A DNA stretch of 64,000 nucleotides from Pararhodobacter zhoushanensis. Its GTDB lineage: Bacteria; Pseudomonadota; Alphaproteobacteria; Rhodobacterales; Rhodobacteraceae. A model generated the notes under the pieces. It was not told the DNA's origin and made no database searches. It saw nothing but the letters and a program-made list of their open reading frames with translations. The DNA lies in assembly GCF_003990445.1 (NCBI RefSeq), contig NZ_REEZ01000001.1:124001-188000 (forward strand), given 5' to 3'. A program made the translations under genes and the position numbers. Positions 57,352-64,000 of this stretch are shown here, piece after piece; positions within the stretch are counted from its first letter, which is position 1; each line of letters starts with the position of its first letter.

Positions 57352-58929
57352 TCAGGCCTGATCGAGCCAGACAGTGTGGAAGCGCGGTGCCGCCAGAATG
57401 CCGAAGGTGAAGTCCTTCACCTGCGGAGTCTGGATCGACATCCCCGCCGACATGTACTGCGGCAGATGCAGGGCATTTTCGACGACGAACATTTCGAGTT
57501 CGAACAGCTTCTGCTGGCGCTCGTCGAAGTCATAGGTCGACATCGTCGCTTCAAGCAGCTCGCGGTAACCGTCAAGCTCGATCTTGCCCGCGTTGCGCAA
57601 CGCGGTGGCCGAGAATTGCCGGTCGAAGGCAAGGGACGGATCCGGGTTGCCGCCGGTCGGCGAGAGCAGCATGTCGCCCTGCTGGTCGATCATGAAGACC
57701 TGAATCGCCTGTGCGGGCTGCACCGGCGTGACGTTCAGCCGGATTCCGACCTGAGCGAGCTGGTTGCCGATGATCTCGGTGCGTTGCATCGCCGCCTGGT
57801 CGGGCCAGGACAGCGTGGCGATTTCGACGCCGTCGGGATACCCCGCTTCGGCCAACAAGGCGCGCGCGCGTTCGGGGTCGTAGGGGTAGTAATCGGCGGC
57901 GTCGGGGCCCGATGCCCAGAACTCGCGCGGGAAGACCGAGCAGGTCGCCTCACCCAGACCCATCAGCAGCACCTGCTGCAGATCAGCACGGTTCAGCGCG
58001 TAGTTCATCGCCTGACGGACTTTCAGATCCGCCAGAGGGCCCCGGGCATAGTTGAAGAAGGCGGTGTAATAGGTCATCGACGTCGTCGCCGTGGCGATGA
58101 TGTTGTCGCTGCGGCGCGCGACCATGATCTGCTGGGCTGCCAGTTGCAGCGCCACATCGGCCTGACCCGAGGTGACGGTACGCGCCGCCGTGTTCAGCTC
58201 GTTGATGATGCGCAGCTCAAGCCCGTCGAGATACGGCAGTTCCGGTCCCTGCCAATAGCTCTCGTTGCGCTCAAGACGGATCAGGTCATTGTCGCGCCAT
58301 TCGATGAAGCGGAACGGTCCGGCACCGACCGGCGCCCGGTCGATATTGCCGTCCTCGGCTGCCTGCACGGATGCAGGCGACACCATGCAGCCCGCGCGGT
58401 TCGACAGGATGGCGGGCAGCGCGGCGTTGGGGGCTTCAAGACGGATCGTGACCTGAAGCGGGCCGGTTGCCTCGATCTCCTGAACGCCGGCGAGGTCGGA
58501 TTTCACGTTCGAGCGTGCATAGTCCAGCCCGCGACGCAGGTTGAACACGACCGCCTCGGCGTTGAAGGGCGTATCGTCATGGAACATCACACCGTCCTGC
58601 AGGTCCAGAACCAGCGTGCTCGGATCCGCCCAATCCCAGCTTTTCGCCAGCATCGGCTGCAATTCGAGCGTCTCGTCGTCAAAGCCGATCAGCGCGTCAT
58701 AGAGCGCGTAGAGCGTGTTGAAATCCGGCAGATTGCGGCCGGTGATCGGGTCCAGCGAGGCCGGGTTATACGGCATCGAAACCCGCAGCGTACCACCGCG
58801 TTGCGGCGTCGCCTCTTGCGCGAAGGCACCGCCCGGCAGCATCATTCCTGCCCCGGCAGCGGCAGCGGCCCCCATCAGGATGGACCGGCGGGTCGGGCGA
58901 AGGCTGGTATCGAAGATCACTTTATGCAT
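57352..58929 (-). CDS. Peptide-type ABC transporter substrate-binding protein
   Basis: A 525-aa periplasmic binding protein of the SBP_bac_5 family. The N-terminus LRPTRRSILMGAA and AFA cleavage site look like a Tat signal peptide. Family blocks: RGGTLRVSMPYNPASLDP near residue 44, LLYD-type ALYDALIGF near 73, VGAGPFRF near 200 and VRQAMNYALNRADL near 300. Sits between the ATPase and permease genes in one operon. The ligand may be a peptide-like or amidated catabolic substrate. Confidence 0.9.
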   Translation of the reverse strand: MHKVIFDTSLRPTRRSILMGAAAAAGAGMMLPGGAFAQEATPQRGGTLRVSMPYNPASLDPITGRNLPDFNTLYALYDALIGFDDETLELQPMLAKSWDWADPSTLVLDLQDGVMFHDDTPFNAEAVVFNLRRGLDYARSNVKSDLAGVQEIEATGPLQVTIRLEAPNAALPAILSNRAGCMVSPASVQAAEDGNIDRAPVGAGPFRFIEWRDNDLIRLERNESYWQGPELPYLDGLELRIINELNTAARTVTSGQADVALQLAAQQIMVARRSDNIIATATTSMTYYTAFFNYARGPLADLKVRQAMNYALNRADLQQVLLMGLGEATCSVFPREFWASGPDAADYYPYDPERARALLAEAGYPDGVEIATLSWPDQAAMQRTEIIGNQLAQVGIRLNVTPVQPAQAIQVFMIDQQGDMLLSPTGGNPDPSLAFDRQFSATALRNAGKIELDGYRELLEATMSTYDFDERQQKLFELEMFVVENALHLPQYMSAGMSIQTPQVKDFTFGILAAPRFHTVWLDQA

Positions 58930-58977
58930 GGTTCTCTCTCCCTGTTTGCGGCCATGACGCGCCGCGACGTGTTGACT

Positions 58978-59997
58978 TCAGCTGACGGTCTCGCGGCGCA
59001 TTGCTGCACCTCCCTCCGCGAAACGTGCCAGCATCTCTTCGGCAAAATGGCAGGCGACGAACCGGCCCGGCACCAGTTCGCGCTGGACGGGTTCATCGGT
59101 CGAACACCGGTCCGCCGCGCGCGGGCAGCGGGTATGGAACCGGCACCCCGAGGGCGGGTTGAGCGCGCTGGGGATCTCGCCTTGCAGGATGATCCGCTCG
59201 CGGGCTTTGGCCTGATCGGCGATGATCTCAGGCTCGGCCGAGCGCAGCGCCTCGGAATATGGATGCAGCGGGCGGTTCATCACCGCCTCGGCCGGGCCGA
59301 TTTCCATGATCTTGCCGAAATACATCACCGCAACGCGGTCGCTGATGTGACTGACGACATTCAGATCGTGGCTGATGAACAGATAGGTCAGGTTGAAGTC
59401 CTGCTGGAGTTTCCAAAACAGGTTCAGCATGTCCGCCTGAATCGACACATCCAGCGCCGCGACCACCTCGTCGCAGACTAGCACTTCAGGGTCCAGCACC
59501 AGCGCCCGCGCGATATTGGCGCGCTGCTTCTGGCCGCCGGACAGCTCATGCGGGTAACGGTTGCTCAGTTCGGGCGACAGCGCGACGGTGTCGAGCATCT
59601 CCAGCGCCCGCGCACGCCGCTCAGCCCGGTTGCCGATGCCCGCGATGTACATCGGCTCCATGACGCTTTCGAGGATCGTCATACGCGGGTTGAAGGCCGC
59701 GTTGGGATCCTGCGCGATGATCTGATACTTGCGCCGGTGGACGTTCAGCGCTTTGCGGTTCAGCGCAAAGGGATCAACGTCACCGTGGCGCACCTCACCG
59801 CCCGAAGGCGTGATCATGCCGACAGCAGCCCGGCCCAAGGTCGACTTGCCCGAACCGGATTCGCCAATGATGCCAAAGATCTCACCGGGCGCGACGGTGA
59901 ACGACACCCCGTCCACGGCCCGCACCAACGTGCGGCTGCGGCCAAAGGTGACGGTCATGTTCTGAACGTCGACGGCGTTGGAGGCTTGCGTGGTCAT
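58978..59997 (-). CDS. ABC transporter ATPase (DppF-like)
   Basis: A 339-aa oligopeptide/dipeptide-type ATPase. Walker A is GESGSGKST near residue 43, signature [15 protein letters not shown], then [12 protein letters not shown]. The C-terminal Cys-rich block ([14 protein letters not shown]) is typical of Opp/Dpp ATPases, some of which bind a 4Fe-4S cluster there. Overlaps the DppD-like gene by 4 nt. Confidence 0.9.
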   Translation of the reverse strand: MTTQASNAVDVQNMTVTFGRSRTLVRAVDGVSFTVAPGEIFGIIGESGSGKSTLGRAAVGMITPSGGEVRHGDVDPFALNRKALNVHRRKYQIIAQDPNAAFNPRMTILESVMEPMYIAGIGNRAERRARALEMLDTVALSPELSNRYPHELSGGQKQRANIARALVLDPEVLVCDEVVAALDVSIQADMLNLFWKLQQDFNLTYLFISHDLNVVSHISDRVAVMYFGKIMEIGPAEAVMNRPLHPYSEALRSAEPEIIADQAKARERIILQGEIPSALNPPSGCRFHTRCPRAADRCSTDEPVQRELVPGRFVACHFAEEMLARFAEGGAAMRRETVS

Positions 59998-61034
59998 TGC
60001 GAGACAGCCTGCTGCTGGGTCAGCTCTTGCCAGCGATGGCAGCGGATCTGGCGGTCGCCGGTTTGCTCGATACCGACCGGCTGGCGGCAGACAGGCGCTG
60101 CATGCGGGCAGCGCGGCTCGAACCGGCAGCCCGGCGGCATGGCGCGCAGCGAGGGCACGCGGCCCGGAATAGCGTTCAGCGTGCCGCGCGCGCGGCCGGC
60201 TTCGGGCACCGAATGCAGCAGGCCGGTGGTATAGGGATGGCGCGGCGTGGCGAGGACATCGGCAACAGGCCCGCCCTCGATCACCTGACCGCCGTACATG
60301 GTGATCATCCGGTCGCAGTTTTGCGACACCAGCGCCAGATTATGCGTGATGAACATGATCGCCGTGCCCTTTTGCTGGGACAGCTTGAGCAGCAGATCCA
60401 TGATCTGCGCCTGAATGGTCACATCCAGCGCGGTGGTCGGCTCATCGGCGATCAGCAGTTCAGGCTCGCACACCAGCGCCATGGCGATCATCACCCGCTG
60501 GCGCATGCCGCCCGACAGGCTCATCGGGTAAAGCTGCGCGATTTCGCGCGGGGCGGCGATGCCGACACTGTCGAGCGCATCGATTGCACGCTCTTCAGCC
60601 TCGCGGCGCGAGACCTTGAAATGGCAGAGCACGGTTTCGACGATCTGCGCGCCGACGGTGAACACCGGGTCCAGCGCGCTCATCGGTTCCTGAAAGATCA
60701 TCGAGATGTTGCGACCCCGGATGCGGCTCATCTGGCGGCGCGACAGGGTCAGCAGGTCGCGGTCGCCGAACTGGATGCGCCCTTCGGTGCGCGCATAGCG
60801 CGGCGGCAAAAGCTGCATGATCGACAGCGCGGTCATCGACTTGCCGCAGCCACTTTCACCGACGACACCCAGCGTTTCGCGCGGGCGTATCTGAAAGGAC
60901 ACGTCGTCAAGCACGCGGACCCAGCCGCTTTCATCGCGCAAATCCAGCTTCAGGCCGTCGACGCTCAACAGCGCACCAGCGCCGGCTGACATGCCGGTTG
61001 CGACCTCAGGCCGCTGCGCCTCAGTTACGGACAT
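59994..61034 (-). CDS. ABC transporter ATPase (DppD-like)
   Basis: A 346-aa partner ATPase. Walker A is GESGCGKSM near residue 58, signature [15 protein letters not shown], then [20 protein letters not shown]. The C-terminal Cys-rich block [14 protein letters not shown] is near 310. The start at 61034 follows the 397-bp intergenic region that probably holds the operon promoter. Confidence 0.9.
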   Translation of the reverse strand: MSVTEAQRPEVATGMSAGAGALLSVDGLKLDLRDESGWVRVLDDVSFQIRPRETLGVVGESGCGKSMTALSIMQLLPPRYARTEGRIQFGDRDLLTLSRRQMSRIRGRNISMIFQEPMSALDPVFTVGAQIVETVLCHFKVSRREAEERAIDALDSVGIAAPREIAQLYPMSLSGGMRQRVMIAMALVCEPELLIADEPTTALDVTIQAQIMDLLLKLSQQKGTAIMFITHNLALVSQNCDRMITMYGGQVIEGGPVADVLATPRHPYTTGLLHSVPEAGRARGTLNAIPGRVPSLRAMPPGCRFEPRCPHAAPVCRQPVGIEQTGDRQIRCHRWQELTQQQAVSQ

Positions 61035-61431
61035 CCGTTACCTCCCGTGCGGGCTCTCGCCCACGCTTCCGGCGCAAAGTTGTCCAGGCTATGGGCCAAA
61101 GTATCCGCCCTGTCGCCCCCTCTGCGCCGTCTCTCCACGTGTATGCAAACACAGCCAACACCCCTAAGCAATATCTTTATTGCACCTTTGGCGTTGATAA
61201 TTAAACGAAGCAGGGAAGCGACTGTGCTGACAGTGAAAATAGCCGTTGTCGCTACTAGAACGCCGCGTAAATGCTTATATTTATTAATAAATCGGCAGAT
61301 CCGCGCCAACCGAAGCCTACGCAGGCTCAAACACCCACAGGCCGCTCCCCATCCCGGCGAGCGGCTGTGGCGTGCCCGTTTCCACGGCACCTGTATACAT
61401 TTTGATCACGCCGGGCCCTGCCCGGCGCTGA
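61035..61431. other. AT-rich intergenic region upstream of the transporter operon
   Basis: 397 bp without a gene. It holds a GCAATA/TATTGC hairpin (61168-61183) and a perfect 14-bp palindrome ATTTATTAATAAAT (61279-61292) in the most AT-rich patch of the window. A GCCGGG/CCCGGC hairpin near 61408-61425 follows the end of the amidohydrolase gene. Likely promoter or operator DNA for the ABC operon. Confidence 0.5.
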
Positions 61432-62538
61432 TTACTGGTCCAATCGGAACAGCTGCATTGCGTTATCGCGAAAGATCTTTGCCCGGTCCGCCGGGTCCAG
61501 CGGCGTGCGGAAAGCAAAGCGTGGATCGTCGAAATCCCAATGCGGATAATCGGTCGAGAACATCAACCGGTCCGCCCCGATCCACCGCACGATATCGTCG
61601 AGATGGCGATTCTCTTCGGGCTCTTCGATCGGCTGCGTGGTGAACCAGAAGTGATCGCGCAGATACTCGCTGGGTTTGCGTTTGACTTGCGGCACCTCGG
61701 CACCCATCCGCTTCCACTCGCGGTCCATCCGCCAGGCCAGCGAGGGCACCCACGAAAAGCCTCCCTCGACGACGACGATCTTCAGCTTGGGAAAGCGCTC
61801 GAATACGCCCTCCATGATCATCGACACGATGACCGTTTGCAGGCTGTTCGAGGCGGCGTAATGCTCTTCCAGATAGAACGACGACCAGCCCGACGGCGTG
61901 TTCGGTCGCTGTCCGAAAGCTCCGGTGTGCAGGCCGATGGGCAGGCCGTAATGCTCGGCAGCCTCGAAGATCGGCCAATAGCGGCGACGACCAATCGGCT
62001 CGATGGTGCGCGGCGGGATCGAGATCTGCACAAAGCGCCGGTCATGCGCGCGGCGGTCAATCTCGGCCACCGATTCCGCCGCATCCTCTTGCGCCACACA
62101 GATCGAGGCGCGCAGGCGCGGCTCGGGTCCGGCGAATTTGTCGATCTGCCAGTCGTTGATGCCGATGCACAGCGCCGCACCCAGATCCTGATTGTTGGTA
62201 ACAGCGCCAGCGGCCAGCGGCTGCAAAACGCCGTGGTCGATGTTGCACTGATCCAGCAACTGCTCACGCAGGAACGCCAGATCCGAGGCGGGCGGCCCTC
62301 CGTTGGGCGGCCAGCTGTCGCGGCGCATGCCGTTGCCGGGGGTCATCCGCGGATAGATCATCGCGCCCAGAAACGGGTTCGGCGTGCGCAGCGCATAGTC
62401 GCGGATGTGATCACGCCAGCGCTGCGGCAGGTAGCTGCCCAGTTCCTGCGGGTTGGAAAAGGCCGGGTGGATGTCACAATCCACGACGCCCAGACGCTTG
62501 GGGGCCGTGGTTTCGCGGTCGAGTTCAGTTGCTTCCAT
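61432..62538 (-). CDS. Amidohydrolase 2 family TIM-barrel metal-dependent hydrolase, paralogue 2
   Basis: A 368-aa enzyme of the ACMSD/amidohydrolase_2 superfamily, whose members decarboxylate or hydrolyse aromatic and ring-cleavage acids. The metal motif DCDIHPAF is at residues 20-27; GLPIGLHTGAFG near 190, VVEGGFSWVP near 262 and FSTDYPHWDFDDP near 337 follow. The ATG at 62538 lies 1 nt past the stop of its paralogue, so they are cotranscribed. Not the cytosine- or urease-type amidohydrolases. Confidence 0.85.
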   Translation of the reverse strand: MEATELDRETTAPKRLGVVDCDIHPAFSNPQELGSYLPQRWRDHIRDYALRTPNPFLGAMIYPRMTPGNGMRRDSWPPNGGPPASDLAFLREQLLDQCNIDHGVLQPLAAGAVTNNQDLGAALCIGINDWQIDKFAGPEPRLRASICVAQEDAAESVAEIDRRAHDRRFVQISIPPRTIEPIGRRRYWPIFEAAEHYGLPIGLHTGAFGQRPNTPSGWSSFYLEEHYAASNSLQTVIVSMIMEGVFERFPKLKIVVVEGGFSWVPSLAWRMDREWKRMGAEVPQVKRKPSEYLRDHFWFTTQPIEEPEENRHLDDIVRWIGADRLMFSTDYPHWDFDDPRFAFRTPLDPADRAKIFRDNAMQLFRLDQ

Positions 62539-62539
62539 G

Positions 62540-63613
62540 TCAGCCTCCAAGACGGGGGTACGTGGCCAGCGCATTGCTGCGCATGGCCTTTTGCAGGAGC
62601 GCGTCCGGCACGCCGTGGGGCAACACGTCGAGCCCCTCATAGTGCCAGTGGGGGTAATCGCTGGAGAACAGCAGCATATCATCCGAGAGCAGATGCGAGA
62701 GCATCTTTTCTACCTCGGCGGGATCTTCGGGGCCGTCAAAAGGTTGCGAGGTTACGCGCACATGACGGCGGATCAGCGCGGCGGGGCTGTCCTTGACCCA
62801 TGGCACCTCGATCCGCGTACCGCGCCAGTCTTTTGACATGCGCCACATCAAAGGCGGGATCCACGACACACCGGATTCGATGGCGACGACTTTGAGGTCG
62901 GGATATTTCGCAAACACCCCTTCGGCGATCATGCTGGCGATCTGCGTGGCAAAGCCCTGCGTCATCGCAATGTGATCTTCGATCAGAAAGGAATGATAGC
63001 CCGAGTGGCTGGGCGCATGGCGCAGCATGCTGCCGGCGTGGATGCCGATGGGCAGGCCGTGCTTCTCGGCCGCTTCGAAAATCGGCCAGTAGGTTTGGCG
63101 GCCCAAGGGCAGCTCGCCCGCCGCCAGCGTCAGGATCTGGACGAAGCGCTTGTCGGATGCCAGCCGCTCGATCTCGGCCACGGCGGCGGGGACGTTCTGG
63201 AACGGCACCAGCATCGAGCCGCGCAAACGGCTGTCGCGATCAAGCCAGGTATCGGCCAGCCAGTCATTCGTCGCCCGGCACACGGCCTGCGCCAGATACG
63301 GGTCAAAGAGCGCATGCGCCCCTGAGACCACGTTCAGGATCGCATGGCCCAGTTCCAGCGGGTCGAGCAGGTTCTTCTGCATCGCCACCAGCGCGTCCCC
63401 CTCGCCCACCCAATCGGGGCGGCGGTAGGGCTTGGTGCGTTCGGGCGCGCTCATCAGTTCGAGCACGTCGATGTCGCGCGACTGAAAGGTCTCTTTCCAG
63501 TAGTCGTCGACATAGGGCAGCAGATCGGCCTGACGCGGCAGCGGCGGATGCACATCAGTGTCGATGGCGCCTGCCGTGGTGATCGCGCGGGGCTTGGTCA
63601 GGGTGTCGCTCAT
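62540..63613 (-). CDS. Amidohydrolase 2 family TIM-barrel metal-dependent hydrolase, paralogue 1
   Basis: A 357-aa paralogue of the next gene. The metal motif IDTDVHPPL begins at residue 17; GLPIGIHAGSMLR near 187, VVAIESGVSWIPPL near 245 and FSSDYPHWHYEG near 316 are in the same order as in paralogue 2. Both are full length with intact metal-site residues. Its start is 26 nt after the stop of the Rieske gene. Confidence 0.85.
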   Translation of the reverse strand: MSDTLTKPRAITTAGAIDTDVHPPLPRQADLLPYVDDYWKETFQSRDIDVLELMSAPERTKPYRRPDWVGEGDALVAMQKNLLDPLELGHAILNVVSGAHALFDPYLAQAVCRATNDWLADTWLDRDSRLRGSMLVPFQNVPAAVAEIERLASDKRFVQILTLAAGELPLGRQTYWPIFEAAEKHGLPIGIHAGSMLRHAPSHSGYHSFLIEDHIAMTQGFATQIASMIAEGVFAKYPDLKVVAIESGVSWIPPLMWRMSKDWRGTRIEVPWVKDSPAALIRRHVRVTSQPFDGPEDPAEVEKMLSHLLSDDMLLFSSDYPHWHYEGLDVLPHGVPDALLQKAMRSNALATYPRLGG

Positions 63614-63639
63614 TCAAACATCTCCTTTCGCGTGGCCGC

Positions 63640-64000
63640 TCACAGCGTCACGATCACGTATTCGTCCTGCACGGACACATCGTAGACTTCGATCTGGTAA
63701 GGCCCCTCGGCCAGATCCGAACCGGGGCTGACCTTGACGTCATAGCTGCGCACCTTGAGACGGTTGGGGTCGCAATAGGACTTTCCGGTCAGGATATCGA
63801 ACTCCCAGCCATGCCAAGGGCAACGCACCAGCTCACCGCGCCGTTCCATGCGGTAGTCGCCGGGACCATCCGAATCGACCAGCCCGGTGATCTTGCCCTT
63901 GCACAGGCTCGCCCCCTCATGCGGACAGCGGTCGGCGATGGCGTGCAGGGTGCCCTGCACGTTGAAAATCGCCACATCGCGTTTACCTGCCGAGAACCTG
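63640..64000 (-). CDS. Rieske [2Fe-2S] ferredoxin, partial
   Basis: At least 120 residues of a Rieske-type ferredoxin. Cluster ligands are C-P-H in DRCPHEGASLC and C-x-x-H in RCPWHGWEF. It ends about 58 residues after the second ligand pair. The coding frame remains open through the window edge (VAIFNVQG preceded by in-frame residues), so the 5' end is missing and a GTG at 63975 is unlikely to be the true start. A stand-alone Rieske protein could feed electrons to an oxygenase encoded upstream. Confidence 0.8.
   Translation of the reverse strand, partial: RFSAGKRDVAIFNVQGTLHAIADRCPHEGASLCKGKITGLVDSDGPGDYRMERRGELVRCPWHGWEFDILTGKSYCDPNRLKVRSYDVKVSPGSDLAEGPYQIEVYDVSVQDEYVIVTL

Noticed and set aside
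57097-59481. 794-residue open frame antisense to the ABC transporter genes
   Set aside because: Covers three clear genes on the other strand; repetitive His/Arg/Gln composition.

Overview
The window is GC-rich DNA from an alphaproteobacterium, most likely Rhodobacterales (Rhodobacteraceae). The grounds are codon and base composition, a LolC/E-LolD pair, nrdR next to ribD, a DUF4169 gene, a DUF1127 gene, a pathway-II histidine operon, and TTAA-N7-TTAA boxes of the CtrA type. No phage, plasmid or CRISPR structure was seen. The organism assignment is an inference from content.

Layout. 1-6.6 kb: an SDR enzyme, a small secreted protein, a membrane glycosyltransferase-like/DedA gene group, the ABC-F ATPase Uup and a YccF protein. 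7-20 kb: housekeeping genes (parE, a hydrolase, a GST, tRNA-Val, lon, ribD, nrdR, an L,D-transpeptidase, lolD-lolC), then a small operon of membrane protein, XRE regulator and quinone oxidoreductase. 20-27.3 kb: a complete hut regulon (hutU-G-H-I on the minus strand, hutF-hutC on the plus strand) around one short divergent promoter with a HutC-type operator. 27.5-35.4 kb: a class-III aminotransferase coupled to a glutamine synthetase-like ligase, a CapA-like protein, a reductase, DUF4169 plus a zinc metalloprotease, and fumC. 35.6-38.4 kb: two secreted proteins of unclear function. 38.6-45.8 kb: a DUF1989 protein, a 1345-residue multi-PAS hybrid histidine kinase and a hydantoinase A-type protein. 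45.8-47.3 kb: tRNA-Ser(TGA) followed by a gene graveyard (truncated small gene, frameshifted FAD monooxygenase, possible TetR piece, IS5-family transposase remnant). 47.3-55.4 kb: an FAH-family hydrolase with an SDR, a MocR regulator divergent from DUF1127, an ArsC/Spx-like protein, a beta-barrel protein, and a LysR regulator divergent from an NTF2-like/aldo-keto reductase pair. 55.5-64 kb: a peptide-type ABC transporter operon downstream of two paralogous amidohydrolases and a Rieske protein cut by the window end.

The least explained structure is a family of eight dispersed intergenic elements. Each has a GGATATTT core, a C-run and one or two hairpins whose arms differ between copies but stay complementary. 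Seven of the eight directly follow a stop codon on the same strand. Two copies carry a TTAA-N7-TTAA box. They lie after nrdR, hutU, hutC, the glutamine synthetase-like gene, the DUF4169 gene, the SUMF-like gene and the DUF1989 gene. A second small-palindrome family (GTAGGGTG...) sits near parE and tRNA-Val.
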